Of a stretch of DNA of 64,000 bases, positions 24,357 through 32,944 are shown piece by piece. The notes beneath the pieces were generated by a model, which did not search any database, was not told the DNA's origin, and saw only the letters and a list, made by a program, of their open reading frames with translations. Origin of the DNA: Halobaculum sp. MBLA0143 (GTDB lineage Archaea; Halobacteriota; Halobacteria; Halobacteriales; Haloferacaceae). Each line of letters opens with the position of its first letter. Positions within the stretch are counted from its first letter, which is position 1. The translations under genes were made by a program, and so were the position numbers. The stretch spans positions 558,001 to 622,000 of the forward strand of contig NZ_JBGKAC010000001.1 of NCBI RefSeq assembly GCF_041361465.1, written 5' to 3'.

Positions 24357-25328
24357 GTGCGGCTCGCAGTGCTCGGCGCCGGTGCGGTCGGCGGCGCGGT
24401 CGCGGAGCTGGCGGACGAGTACGGCCACGAGGTGGTGGCGCTCGCGGACTCTTCGACCGCGGCCGTCGACGACGACGGCGTCGACGCCGCGGCGGCGCTG
24501 CAGGCGAAGGCCGCCGACGCCGGCCTCGGCACGGCGGCCCCCGAAGACGCTCTCGCGGCCGACTACGACGTGCTCGTGGAGGCGACACCGACGACGCTGG
24601 GCGACGCACAGCCCGGCTTCGACCACGTCGCGTCTGCGCTCGAACGCGACCGAGATGTCGTGTTGGCCAACAAGGGGCCCGTCGCCGAGCGGTACGCCGA
24701 CGTGCGTGCGCTGGCGGCCGACTCCGCCGGCAGCGTCCAGTTCGAGGCGACCGTCGCCGGCGCGATTCCGGTGTTGTCGACGCTGTCGGATCTGGGCCCC
24801 TCGCGGGTGGACGCCGTCCGAGGGGTGCTCAACGGGACGGCGAACTTCGTCCTCTCGCGGATGGCCGCCGAAGGGTTGGGGTACGAACACGTGCTCGCGG
24901 AGGCCCAGGACCTGGGCGTCGCGGAGGCGGACCCCGCCTTCGACGTGGAGGGGACGGACGCCGCGTTGAAGTGCGTGATCCTGTCGAACCGGCTCGCCGA
25001 GGCGGAGACGGAGTCGGTCGCGGAGCTACGGGCGGCGACGACGAGCCTGGCCGAGGCAGAGATTCAGGGGATCACCGACCTGCCGCCGAACGCGCTGGAG
25101 CTGGCGGCAGACGACGGCCAAACGGTACGGCTGATCGGCGAGGCCACCCGCGACTCCGTCCGGGTCGGCCCGCGGCTCGTCCCGGAGAACGGGACGCTCG
25201 CGGTGTCGGGCACCCGTAACATCGTGGAACTGGAGACGGCACACGCCGGGCGGCTGGCGATCTCCGGACGCGGCGCCGGCGGCGACGCCACCGCGACGGC
25301 GGTGCTGTCGGACGTGAACCGGCTGTAG
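24357..25328 (+). CDS. hom: Homoserine dehydrogenase
   Basis: This 323-residue enzyme reduces aspartate semialdehyde to homoserine, on the way to threonine, isoleucine and methionine. It has the NAD(P)-binding motif LAVLGAGAVGGAVAELA, the VLANKGPVAERYADV segment, VRGVLNGTANFVLSRMAAEGL and EAQDLGVAEADPAFDVEGTDAALKCVIL, the catalytic core of the family. The regulatory ACT domain found at the C-terminus of many bacterial forms is missing; the upstream gene supplies one. It starts with GTG two bases after that gene and converges on sdhB. Confidence 0.93.
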   Translation: MRLAVLGAGAVGGAVAELADEYGHEVVALADSSTAAVDDDGVDAAAALQAKAADAGLGTAAPEDALAADYDVLVEATPTTLGDAQPGFDHVASALERDRDVVLANKGPVAERYADVRALAADSAGSVQFEATVAGAIPVLSTLSDLGPSRVDAVRGVLNGTANFVLSRMAAEGLGYEHVLAEAQDLGVAEADPAFDVEGTDAALKCVILSNRLAEAETESVAELRAATTSLAEAEIQGITDLPPNALELAADDGQTVRLIGEATRDSVRVGPRLVPENGTLAVSGTRNIVELETAHAGRLAISGRGAGGDATATAVLSDVNRL

Positions 25329-25364
25329 CGAACGACGCGCGTGGATCCCCCGCCGAGGGGGTCG

Positions 25365-26249
25365 TCACCAGAACTTGAGGTTGTTCTTCACTGCCTCCCG
25401 CTTGAGCTCCTGGATGTGCTCGGTGAGCGGGATGTCCTTCGGACACACCTCCGTGCAGGAGAACTGGGTCTGACACCGCCAGACGCCGTTCTCCTGTTCC
25501 ACGATCCGGAGCCGGTGTTCTTTCATCTCCTCGCCTTCGCGTTCGTCCATCGTGAAGCGGTAGGCCTTGTTGATGGCCGCGGGGCCGAGGTACTCGTTGT
25601 TTCCGGCGGCGACGTTACAGGAGGACATACACGCCCCACACCAGATACACCGGGTGGACATCTTGATCTTCTCGCGGTTCTCCCGGCTCTGGCGTTGTTC
25701 GGCCAACTCCTCGTCCGGTGTCTCGTCCGTCTGGAAGTACGGCTCGACGGACTCCATCTGGTCGTAGAAGTGCGACATGTCGACGACGAGGTCCTTGCGC
25801 ACCTCGGCGTGAGGCAACGGCTCCACACGGACGGGGTCCGCGAGGTCGGCCAACTGCGTCTTACAGCCGAGCCGCTGGCGGCCGTTGACGAACAGGGCGT
25901 CGGAGCCACAGATCGCCTGTCGGCAGGAGTGACGGAACGTGAGCGAGGCGTCGTAGTTGTCGCGGGCGTAGATGAGGGCGTCCAGGACCGTCATCCCCTT
26001 CTCGAAGGGGACGTGGAAGTCGTCGAACCGGGGCTCCATCTTCCCCTCCACGTCCGGGTCGTACCGGAACACCTTGAGGTGAACCGTGTCCTCGTCCCCG
26101 TCGGGCGCGGCCTCTGTCTCGCGGCGGAGGCGTTCGGCCGCGTCCGAGCGGCCCTCGTCGCGCTGCCGACGCCGTTGGTCGCCCGGGCTCTCTTCGGTCT
26201 CTGTCTCGGCTTCTGCGTCCGTCTCGGACTTCGGAACTTGTGTGCTCAT
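25365..26249 (-). CDS. sdhB: Succinate dehydrogenase iron-sulfur subunit
   Basis: This 294-residue subunit carries electrons from SdhA to the membrane. It has the [2Fe-2S] cysteines in FRHSCRQAICGSDALFVNGR followed by RLGCKTQL, the [4Fe-4S] motif RCIWCGACMSSCNVA, and the later cluster FSCTEVCPKDIPL. An unusual charged N-terminal extension of about 55 residues (MSTQVPKSETDAEAETETEE and following) precedes the core DEDTVHLKVFRYDPD. It is the last gene of sdhC-sdhD-sdhB; in haloarchaea sdhA usually follows, but here the convergent hom gene comes next. Confidence 0.96.
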   Translation of the reverse strand: MSTQVPKSETDAEAETETEESPGDQRRRQRDEGRSDAAERLRRETEAAPDGDEDTVHLKVFRYDPDVEGKMEPRFDDFHVPFEKGMTVLDALIYARDNYDASLTFRHSCRQAICGSDALFVNGRQRLGCKTQLADLADPVRVEPLPHAEVRKDLVVDMSHFYDQMESVEPYFQTDETPDEELAEQRQSRENREKIKMSTRCIWCGACMSSCNVAAGNNEYLGPAAINKAYRFTMDEREGEEMKEHRLRIVEQENGVWRCQTQFSCTEVCPKDIPLTEHIQELKREAVKNNLKFW

Positions 26250-26251
26250 TG

Positions 26252-26623
26252 TTAGATCAGTGAGATACCGGCCCACTCGTTCGCGGTTCGGACACCCTGG
26301 ACGATCAACACGGCGCTGGCGGCGATCAGCGTCCACTTGACTGCCCGGCGCCGACGGCCGGACAGCCCTTGGTTGATGAGTGCGTTGTACACGCCGTTGA
26401 CCCCGTGGAACGTCGCCGTCAACAGGAACAACACCATCAGCGAGTAGTAGGTCCACTGGCTCATCCGGGCGCTGGAGGCGGCGAACGACACCTCGGCGGC
26501 GTGGTTGACGAAGTGCAACAGGAAGAAGTGGAACGCGAGCACGACGACGAGGAACGCCGCCGTGATGCGCTGCCACAGCCACCGTCGCCCGCCCGGCTCG
26601 AACGAGGAGTAACGTTCGCTCAC
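26252..26623 (-). CDS. sdhD: Succinate dehydrogenase membrane subunit D
   Basis: This 123-residue membrane anchor has three helices: ITAAFLVVVLAFHFFLLHFV, WTYYSLMVLFLLTATFHGVNGVY and VKWTLIAASAVLIVQGV. The histidines in FHFFLLHFVNH and ATFHGVNG are candidate heme or quinone-site ligands. It begins with GTG one base before the sdhC stop codon and is two bases ahead of sdhB, so the genes are tightly coupled. Confidence 0.9.
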   Translation of the reverse strand: MSERYSSFEPGGRRWLWQRITAAFLVVVLAFHFFLLHFVNHAAEVSFAASSARMSQWTYYSLMVLFLLTATFHGVNGVYNALINQGLSGRRRRAVKWTLIAASAVLIVQGVRTANEWAGISLI

Positions 26624-26624
26624 G

Positions 26625-27017
26625 TCAGAACACCCCCGCGAGGAACGTCGGGACGGACGCGACGACGATGGCGCCGGTCAGCCCCAACGAGGCGTAGAAC
26701 GCCCGATCCTGTGCCTCCAAGCCGATGCCGAGGTCGACGAGCAGGAGCCGGAGCCCGTTGAGGATGTGGAAGACGGCGACGGCCAACAGCCCGATTTCCA
26801 ACACCCGCACGAGCAACAGACTCTCCAGCGTCGCAATGGTTTCCGTGTACATCCCGGGGCTCTGGAGCGCGGTACTGAGGACGGCGATGTGGGTGAACAG
26901 GTAGCCGACGAGCACCCAGCCCGTGAACTTGTGGAACACCCAGGCCCACATACCCGCGGAGAACTCCCGCCACCGGCCGAAGTCTTCCACGAGACCCCGT
27001 TCGTACGACTGGCTCAT
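26625..27017 (-). CDS. sdhC: Succinate dehydrogenase cytochrome b subunit C
   Basis: This 130-residue membrane subunit has [20 protein letters not shown], the characteristic first helix with its histidine, then [24 protein letters not shown] and a third helix [17 protein letters not shown]. The two histidines in HKFTG and FHILNG fit heme ligation in SdhC-type cytochromes. First gene of the operon; a CTACTAAG element at about 27042-27050 on the minus strand is a possible TATA box. Confidence 0.93.
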   Translation of the reverse strand: MSQSYERGLVEDFGRWREFSAGMWAWVFHKFTGWVLVGYLFTHIAVLSTALQSPGMYTETIATLESLLLVRVLEIGLLAVAVFHILNGLRLLLVDLGIGLEAQDRAFYASLGLTGAIVVASVPTFLAGVF

Positions 27018-27130
27018 GTCCGGTCGTGAGGTTCCTCCCGGCTTAGTAGTTTCGCGTGCGGGTCGTCACCGCCACGACCGGCGGACGGACCGCGGAAAGG
27101 CTTTGAGTTGGGGGTGGGTTAGGGGGTGAC

Positions 27131-28243
27131 ATGGAGACGGACGCGCTGGTCGACACGCTCCAGGACGCTGGCCTCTCGCCGTACCAGGCGAACGCCTACG
27201 TAGCCCTCCTGGAGCTGGGTGTCGCCTCGGCCACGGAGGTGGCGGAGGTGAGTGACGTGCCGGCCCCACGCATCTACGACGTGCTCGGCGCCTTGGAGGA
27301 TCAAGGGTACATCGAGACGTACGAACAGAACACGCTCCACGCCCGCGCCCACAGCCCGACGGACGTGCTGGAGGACCTCCGAACCCGGTCGGATCGGTTC
27401 GAACGCGCCGCAGACGAGGTGGAAGACCGTTGGGAGCAGCCGGAACTGGAGGGCAACGAGGCCAGTATCGTCTCGCGATTCCGGACGGTGTTGGAGCGTG
27501 CGGAGACGTTCGTCGACGAGGCCGCCCACCAGGTGCTGCTGTCGACGACGACGGATCACTTCCGCCGGCTGCGCCCGAGCCTGGAGGCCGCCTACGACCG
27601 GGGCGTCAGCGTCCGGGTGTCGCTCCACACGGAACGCGAGACGGACGTGGACACGCTGCCAGACCCGGCCGGCGTCGCCACGGAGGTGCGTCACCGACCG
27701 CTGCCGGCGCCGTTCCTGGCGCTCGCGGACCGCCGTCGCGCCTGTTTCGCACACCACCCGGAGGCGTACGACCAGTACGGCGTCCTCATCAGCGACCGGA
27801 CCCACACGTTCGTGTTCTACTGGTACTTCCTGACGAGCCTCTGGGAGCAGTGGGAGCCGGTCCACGACGACCAGACTGACGGGCTCCCGGTGGAGTACAT
27901 GGACATCCGCAACTGCGCCCGCGACCTCTCGGCGTTGGACCTGTCGGAACACGACGCCCGGCTGCGCGTCGAAGGGTACGACGTCGACACCGGGGAGGAA
28001 CGGGAGCTCGTCGGCACCGTCGAGGCGATCAGGTGTCCCGTGCCGGTGGAGCCGGACACACACGTCGTGGACCTGGTCGGTCAGGTCACGCTCGACGTGC
28101 GGACGGAGGAGGGGACGGTGCCGGTCGGCGGCTGGGGAGCGCTGATCGAGGACGTGGAGGCGACTCGGATCACGCTGTTGTCGGTCGAGCCGGACCCCGG
28201 GTCGGAGTGGGTCGACGCCCACCGCGACCGCACGCTGGAGTGA
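27131..28243 (+). CDS. TrmB-family transcriptional regulator
   Basis: This 370-residue protein starts with a TrmB winged helix (LQDAGLSPYQANAYVALLELG, ATEVAEVSDVPAPRIYDVLGALEDQGYIE) followed by a coiled linker (VLEDLRTRSDRFERAADEVEDRW) and a C-terminal effector domain with SRFRTVLERAETFVDEAAHQVLLSTTTD and later beta-rich ETYDVDTGEERELVGTVEAI-like text. This is the full-length sugar-sensing TrmB form, which in Halobacterium controls gluconeogenesis and related pathways. A GGGGGTGAC ribosome-binding site touches the ATG. Being the sugar regulator itself is likely but other TrmB paralogues exist. Confidence 0.85.
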   Translation: METDALVDTLQDAGLSPYQANAYVALLELGVASATEVAEVSDVPAPRIYDVLGALEDQGYIETYEQNTLHARAHSPTDVLEDLRTRSDRFERAADEVEDRWEQPELEGNEASIVSRFRTVLERAETFVDEAAHQVLLSTTTDHFRRLRPSLEAAYDRGVSVRVSLHTERETDVDTLPDPAGVATEVRHRPLPAPFLALADRRRACFAHHPEAYDQYGVLISDRTHTFVFYWYFLTSLWEQWEPVHDDQTDGLPVEYMDIRNCARDLSALDLSEHDARLRVEGYDVDTGEERELVGTVEAIRCPVPVEPDTHVVDLVGQVTLDVRTEEGTVPVGGWGALIEDVEATRITLLSVEPDPGSEWVDAHRDRTLE

Positions 28244-28262
28244 CGCGGCGGCGGCTCCGGAA

Positions 28263-28271
28263 TGGATAAAC
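28263..28271 (+). promoter_or_regulatory. TATA box for the RFC large-subunit gene
   Basis: TGGATAAAC is 25-33 bases before the ATG at 28296, consistent with a leaderless transcript. Confidence 0.55.
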
Positions 28272-28295
28272 GGGCGCTGGCCGAACGACGAGTAG

Positions 28296-29738
28296 ATGAG
28301 CGATTGGACGGAGAAGTACCGACCGTCGTCGCTGTCGGAGCTGCGAGGCAACGACTCGGCGGTCGACGCGGTACGCGAGTGGGCCCGCTCCTGGGACGAC
28401 CACGGCGAGGCCGCGGTGTTGCACGGTTCCCCGGGGATCGGGAAGACCTCGGCGGCACACGCCCTCGCGGCGGACAGGGGCTGGGAGACGGTGGAGCTGA
28501 ACGCCTCCGACCAGCGCACCGCCGACGACATCGAGCGGTACGCCGGCCGGGCGGCGAGCAACACCACCCTCGGGAGCGCCGGCGACGACGGGGACGACGG
28601 CCGTCAGCTCGTGATCGTCGACGAGGCGGACAACATCCACGGCAACTACGACCGTGGCGGCGCGGGCGCGGTGACCCGGCTCGTCGAGGAGGCGCGCCAG
28701 CCGGTCGTCCTGATCGCCAACGACTACTACGACATGTCCCGCGGGCTCCGCAACGCCACCCGCGAGATCGAGTTCCGCGACGTGTCCGCGCGGTCGATCC
28801 TCCCGGTGCTCCGTGACCTCTGTCGAAAGGAGGGGATCGAGTTCGAGACGGCGGCGCTCGAACGTATCGCCGAACAGAACGACGGTGACCTCCGGGGGGC
28901 GGTCAACGACCTCCAAGCGGTCGCCGAGGGGCGCGAACACCTGGAGCTCGCGGACGTGGTGACGAGCGACCGCGACCAGACGGTCGATCTGTTCCCGTTC
29001 TTGGATCTCGTGTTGAAGGAGACGGACGACGCCCGGGAGGCGCTGCAGACCTCATACGACGTCGAGGAGACGCCGGACGACCTCGTCGGCTGGATCGAGG
29101 AGAACGCCCCGAAGGAGTACGACGGCGCGGCGCTGGCCCGCGCGTACGACAGTCTGGCGAACGCCGACCGCTGGCTCGGCGTCGTCCGGGCGACCCAAGA
29201 CTACTCCTACTGGCGGTACGCGGGTGACGCGGCGACTGCGGGCGTCGCCGCAGCCCGCGACGGCACCGGCGGCGGCTGGACCCGATGGACCCGGCCGACG
29301 TTCTACCACTCCAGTTCGAACACGGCCGACCACGTCGTCAGACAGATCGCCCGGGCCGAGGGGACGAGCATGGCGACGGCCCGCCGCGAGGTGTTGCCGT
29401 TCCTGTCGACGCTCACTCACCACTGCAAGCCACGAGAGCTCACGGTCCGGATGGCGGCCGCCTACGACTTAGAGGAGGATCACGTCGCGTTCGTCACCGG
29501 CTCCGGCGAGACGACGAACAAGGTCCAGTCCATCGTGGAAGACGCCGCCGAGCGCCGTGCGGCGTTGGTCGAGGAACACGCCGCCGGCGCGTTCGAGGGG
29601 ACCGCCTCTCTCGCCGAGGACGCGGAGCAGCCGGACGACGCGGCGGCAGACGACGCGTCGGCGGACACGGAGACCGACGCGGACGCAGAAGGAGAGGAGG
29701 AAGACGACGATCAGTCCGGACTCGGCGACTTCGTGTAG
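28296..29738 (+). CDS. rfcL: Replication factor C large subunit
   Basis: This 480-residue clamp-loader subunit opens the PCNA ring at primed DNA. It has Walker A GSPGIGKT (44-51), Walker B LVIVDEAD (105-112), the RFC box EKYRPSSLSELRGN at the N-terminus, and the sensor 2 region DGDLRGAVNDLQAV. The C-terminal third includes the collar and an acidic linker, ending in QSGLGDFV, a PCNA-interacting (PIP) motif. The stop is directly adjacent to that of the convergent PNPOx-like gene, without any spacer. Confidence 0.97.
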   Translation: MSDWTEKYRPSSLSELRGNDSAVDAVREWARSWDDHGEAAVLHGSPGIGKTSAAHALAADRGWETVELNASDQRTADDIERYAGRAASNTTLGSAGDDGDDGRQLVIVDEADNIHGNYDRGGAGAVTRLVEEARQPVVLIANDYYDMSRGLRNATREIEFRDVSARSILPVLRDLCRKEGIEFETAALERIAEQNDGDLRGAVNDLQAVAEGREHLELADVVTSDRDQTVDLFPFLDLVLKETDDAREALQTSYDVEETPDDLVGWIEENAPKEYDGAALARAYDSLANADRWLGVVRATQDYSYWRYAGDAATAGVAAARDGTGGGWTRWTRPTFYHSSSNTADHVVRQIARAEGTSMATARREVLPFLSTLTHHCKPRELTVRMAAAYDLEEDHVAFVTGSGETTNKVQSIVEDAAERRAALVEEHAAGAFEGTASLAEDAEQPDDAAADDASADTETDADAEGEEEDDDQSGLGDFV

Positions 29739-30212
29739 CTACGTGGACGGCGACGCGGCGTAGCCGGTGACGGCCGTCGCCTCCAACGCCCACAGGTCCA
29801 CGCTCCCGCGCGGGTCGGCCTCGCGGAACAGACTGGGGTACCAGCCGTTGTCGTCGATGGCCTCGCGGGCGGCCGCCCACTCCGCCTCCGACTCCAACTG
29901 CTCTACGGCCCCGCGGACGAGCACACTGTGCCAGTCCGTCCGACTGTCCTCGGCGTACACTGTCAGCGTCGCCCGTTCAGTCGTCTCCGCGAACGTCGCC
30001 TTCGTGCTCGGCTCGTGGTAGCCGACGAACACGAAGTGACAGTGGTCGCCGTCGTAGCCGAACGACACCGGCACCGCGTACGCCTCGTTCTCGCGGGCCA
30101 ACGCCAACACACCGGTGCCGTGGTCTCGCAGCGCCTCGTCTCTCGCCCCGTCCGACATCTCGTTGGCGACGAGCGCGTCCACGTCCGCCGACGTCTCGGA
30201 TGGATCTGTCAT
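29739..30212 (-). CDS. Pyridoxamine 5'-phosphate oxidase-like, FMN-binding split-barrel protein
   Basis: This 157-residue protein has the split beta-barrel pattern: GTGVLALARENEAYAVPVSFGYDGDHCHFVFVGYHEPSTK gives the two first strands, then ATLTVYAEDSRTDWHSVLVRGAVEQL. Haloarchaeal genomes hold many of these proteins; most bind FMN or F420 and act as small reductases or nitroreductase-like enzymes of unknown substrate. A TATA-like GTTGATTAGC around 30239-30247 lies upstream on the minus strand. Confidence 0.85.
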   Translation of the reverse strand: MTDPSETSADVDALVANEMSDGARDEALRDHGTGVLALARENEAYAVPVSFGYDGDHCHFVFVGYHEPSTKATFAETTERATLTVYAEDSRTDWHSVLVRGAVEQLESEAEWAAAREAIDDNGWYPSLFREADPRGSVDLWALEATAVTGYAASPST

Positions 30213-30289
30213 GGTACGGGTGTGGGTACGATTGACACGCTAATCAACGTACCCCCGGTTCACCACACCAGAACGTCGTGTCGGTGGTC

Positions 30290-31054
30290 TCAGGCCTCCG
30301 CGAGTTCCTCTTCGAGCAACACGTCGTTGAGAGCGTCTCGGACGCGCTCCCCGGTCTCGCGGTCGCCGGCGGTAGTGACGATCCGGTTCTCCTGGACGCT
30401 GGAGCCGTCACGGAGGAGGAGTCTGACGTTGCCGTGTTCGTCGGCGCGGGTCACCTTCGCCCGCAGCCCGCGCTGGGAGCCCTGGCCGCCGGCGTCGATG
30501 GGGCCGGGGATGATCTTCTTGACGTGTGGGTGTTCGGCGACCGTCTGGATCGCCCGCCGACCGACTCGTTCGCCGATCAGCGTGGAGTGGCTGCCGCCGA
30601 TCTTCTCGGCGGGCGACTTCTCTACCACCTCCAACGCCGGCTCGCCGCGCCGCCGGAGCACGGCCGTCACCGGTTCCTCGTCGGGCACCCGGAGGAACTC
30701 GTAGTGGAGCTGTGCCCTGGTCTCCCGGAGGGCGGCGCGGTCGCCGGCGGCGTACACCGTCTCCGGGCGCTTGCGTCTGATCTCGTCTGCCACCCGCCCG
30801 GCGTAGTTGCGGAGCTGGGCGCGTCTGGTGCGTTCGCCGTCGTCGGGCACGGTCGTGATATCCGTTCGGCCGAGGAACGCGGCCGTCTCCGACGGTGCCG
30901 AGAAGTCGGGGTCGTCCGGTTCGCCGTACAGCATCGTCAGCCGGGCTCGGTCCGGACCGAAGACGACGACGACACTGTCCGCGTTGGCCGTCTCGCAGGC
31001 CAGACAGTAGTCGCCGGGCCGATCTAACGACTGGCCACACCGGCGACAGTTCAT
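30290..31054 (-). CDS. DUF2103 predicted metal-binding protein
   Basis: This 254-residue protein begins with a zinc ribbon, MNCRRCGQSLDRPGDYCLACE (Cys at residues 3, 6, 17 and 20). A middle part has ADSVVVVFGPDRARLTMLYGEP, and a conserved C-terminal domain starts KIGGSHSTLIGERVGRRAIQTVAEHPHVKKIIPGPI and continues RLLLRDGSSVQENRIVTTAGDRETG. The C-terminal part is the archaeal DUF2103 domain, described as metal-binding and of unknown role. The start MNCRRCGQ at 31054 was chosen because the TATA box is 24-30 bases upstream of it. Confidence 0.8.
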   Translation of the reverse strand: MNCRRCGQSLDRPGDYCLACETANADSVVVVFGPDRARLTMLYGEPDDPDFSAPSETAAFLGRTDITTVPDDGERTRRAQLRNYAGRVADEIRRKRPETVYAAGDRAALRETRAQLHYEFLRVPDEEPVTAVLRRRGEPALEVVEKSPAEKIGGSHSTLIGERVGRRAIQTVAEHPHVKKIIPGPIDAGGQGSQRGLRAKVTRADEHGNVRLLLRDGSSVQENRIVTTAGDRETGERVRDALNDVLLEEELAEA

Positions 31055-31077
31055 CGTCACTGTTAGCACCGCCGGCC

Positions 31078-31084
31078 GGATAAG
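31078..31084 (-). promoter_or_regulatory. TATA-like box for the DUF2103 gene
   Basis: The minus-strand CTTATCC lies 24-30 bases before the ATG at 31054. Confidence 0.5.
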
Positions 31085-31100
31085 TCTCTCCGTCCGGTCG

Positions 31101-31382
31101 CTACTCCTCGTCGTCGACGACGACCTCGGCGGGCTCCGACTCCTCCGAGCCGTCGTCGTCGCCGCCTCCGGACTGTTCCTGGTACAACAGCCCTCCGACG
31201 ACCAACACGACGATCCACGACCGCCAGTTGGCGAGGTTCAGAGTGTAGCCGACGCCGAACGGCTTCTGTACGAGCATCCCCTCGCCCGGCTGCCAGTACG
31301 ACGACAGCATCCGGCCCAGGCTCGGGCGCTCGAAGTTGTACGGTACTCCGAACAGTTCGCCCGACTGCGGTTTGTCTGCCAT
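31101..31382 (-). CDS. DUF5808-type membrane-associated protein
   Basis: This 93-residue protein contains LFGVPYNFERPSLGRMLSSYW followed by QKPFGVGYTLNLANWRSW, the two halves of the DUF5808 domain, then one hydrophobic helix (WIVVLVVGGLLYQ) and an acidic tail (GSEESEPAEVVVDDEE). The function is unknown; the domain is often linked to membrane proteins. ATG 31382 has a TATA box 24-31 bases upstream. Confidence 0.8.
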   Translation of the reverse strand: MADKPQSGELFGVPYNFERPSLGRMLSSYWQPGEGMLVQKPFGVGYTLNLANWRSWIVVLVVGGLLYQEQSGGGDDDGSEESEPAEVVVDDEE

Positions 31383-31405
31383 ACGCGACGTTTCTCCACG
31401 CCGCT

Positions 31406-31413
31406 GTATATCT
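31406..31413 (-). promoter_or_regulatory. TATA box for the DUF5808 gene
   Basis: The minus strand reads AGATATACA around here, 24-31 bases before the ATG at 31382. Confidence 0.6.
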
Positions 31414-31523
31414 CTTGCCGTCGACCTCGCCGACTCGAACTGATCGCCGACTCGGGTCGACCGTCGAGTCGAACCGACTGTCGACACACTAATCGAACCG
31501 GCCGACGAGTCGATACATCGGTT

Positions 31524-31546
31524 TACGTTAAACGTAGCGTCACGCT
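31524..31546 (+). promoter_or_regulatory. Two adjacent perfect palindromes, candidate operator
   Basis: TACGTTAAACGTA (31524-31536) is a perfect 13-bp palindrome around a central A. It is joined directly to AGCGTCACGCT (31536-31546), an 11-bp palindrome around a central C. The first contains the only TATA-like TTAAA upstream of the plus-strand gene, so a dimeric repressor there could block TBP. Confidence 0.45.
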
Positions 31547-31619
31547 AGAGCGGACGTGTTGTCAGTACGATGACGTGCGTGGTGGCGTGGTCGACCGTCG
31601 GCGGCCGACAGGGCGACTC

Positions 31620-32168
31620 GTGATCGGGGGTGTCGCGGACACGGAGGTGGACGGGGAGATCGTCCAGATCGTCACGGACAGCGCGGCGACCGTCTCGGCC
31701 GTGTTCGAGGAGAAGGTGCGGCACGTGCTCGCCGCCAACGGTATCACGGGGGTGTCGGACACGGCGTGGTACACGGTCCCACCGGTCGCTTGGACGCTCG
31801 AACGGATCGGTGAAGCCGCAGGACGGACGGTTCTCCGCCGAATCGGCGGGCGAGTGGTGACCGACGACCGGTCGCTGTCGGTGCCGCCGGAGCCAGGGCG
31901 GGCGTTCGTGGCACTCGCGGAGTTCGTGAGCGAGGACGTCCACCGGGGGCCGGCGGCAGACCGTGTGGCGGCCTGTCGGGCACGTCGTCGGGAGCCGGGG
32001 CGTTGGCGGTTGGCGGCGGTGGACGGCTACCAGTACCCGCCGGCGTTCGCCGAGGGCGTGTTCCGGGCGACGGCCGCGACGGCCGCCGGCGTGGCGCCCG
32101 AGCGGGTCGCAGTCGAGGCGGTCACGCCGGCGGCGGACGAGCGACACGCGGTCGCGCTCTCCTGGTAG
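31620..32168 (+). CDS. Hypothetical haloarchaeal protein
   Basis: This protein of 182 residues (from GTG 31620) is not recognised. The N-terminal part DTEVDGEIVQIVTDSAATVSAVFEEKVRHVLAAN predicts long helices; the C-terminal part AAFAEGVFRATAATAAGV-like helix and strand RVAVEAVTPAADERHAVALSW ends the protein. The layout loosely recalls small ligand-sensing domains, but nothing specific supports this. The frame also opens at GTG 31575, but the extra residues (RGGVVDRRRPTGRL) are basic and unlike a haloarchaeal protein. It is preceded by two perfect palindromes and followed 35 bases later by the SDR gene. Confidence 0.55.
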   Translation: MIGGVADTEVDGEIVQIVTDSAATVSAVFEEKVRHVLAANGITGVSDTAWYTVPPVAWTLERIGEAAGRTVLRRIGGRVVTDDRSLSVPPEPGRAFVALAEFVSEDVHRGPAADRVAACRARRREPGRWRLAAVDGYQYPPAFAEGVFRATAATAAGVAPERVAVEAVTPAADERHAVALSW

Positions 32169-32203
32169 CCAACACACAAGTGCGCCCCCGGCGAGGTGTG
32201 CGT

Positions 32204-32944
32204 GTGCCAGCAGCAATTGTCACCGGCTCCTCTCGGGGGATCGGCGCGGCGACCGCGATCCGGTTCGCGCGTGACGGCTACGACGTGACCGTCAACTATC
32301 ACACGTCACCGGACGCGGCCGCGGAGACGGCCGCGACCGTCCGCGAGGCCGGCCGGGAGGCGACGGTCGTGGAGGCGGACGCCAGCGACCCGGCGGGCGC
32401 CCGGCGACTCGTCGACCGGACCGTCGAGGCGTTCGGCGGCGTCGATCACCTCGTCAACAACGCCGGCATCGACCAACACGTGTACACCGACGAGCTGTCG
32501 CCCGACGACTTCGACCGGGTGATGGACGTGAACGTCAACTCCGCGTTCTGCTGTACGAAGGCGGCGCTGTCGGCACTCCGGGAGAGCGACGGCGGCGAGG
32601 CGTCGACGGCGTCCGTGACGAACGTCTCGTCGATCCTCGCGTTCACCGGGGCACCCGTCGAGGTTCACTACGCCGCCTCCAAGGGCGGACTGATCTCGCT
32701 GACGAAGAGCCACGCGGCAGACTTCGCCCCGGAGGTCCGGGTGAACGCCGTCGCTCCCGGTCACGTCGAGACGGACATGACCGCCGACCGCACGCCAGCG
32801 GAGAAACGCGAGGAGTTGGCGGCGATTCCGGTGGATCGGTACGGCCAGCCCGAAGACATCGCCGAGGCGGTCGCGTACCTCCGTGACGCCGGCTTCGTCA
32901 ACGGAGAGACGCTCCACGTCAACGGTGGGGAGCTGATGCGGTAG
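32204..32944 (+). CDS. Short-chain dehydrogenase/reductase (FabG-like)
   Basis: This 246-residue SDR has the cofactor motif TGSSRGIG at residues 7-14, the NNAG motif (LVNNAGID), the catalytic Ser in VSSILAFTG, and Tyr-Lys in YAASKGGLISLTKSHAADFAPEVRVNAVAPGHVETDM. The sequence resembles 3-oxoacyl-ACP reductases, but haloarchaea use such enzymes for many alcohols and ketones, so the substrate is unknown. GTG 32204 was taken as start; another GTG lies six bases earlier. It ends one base before the convergent aminotransferase. Confidence 0.88.
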   Translation: MPAAIVTGSSRGIGAATAIRFARDGYDVTVNYHTSPDAAAETAATVREAGREATVVEADASDPAGARRLVDRTVEAFGGVDHLVNNAGIDQHVYTDELSPDDFDRVMDVNVNSAFCCTKAALSALRESDGGEASTASVTNVSSILAFTGAPVEVHYAASKGGLISLTKSHAADFAPEVRVNAVAPGHVETDMTADRTPAEKREELAAIPVDRYGQPEDIAEAVAYLRDAGFVNGETLHVNGGELMR

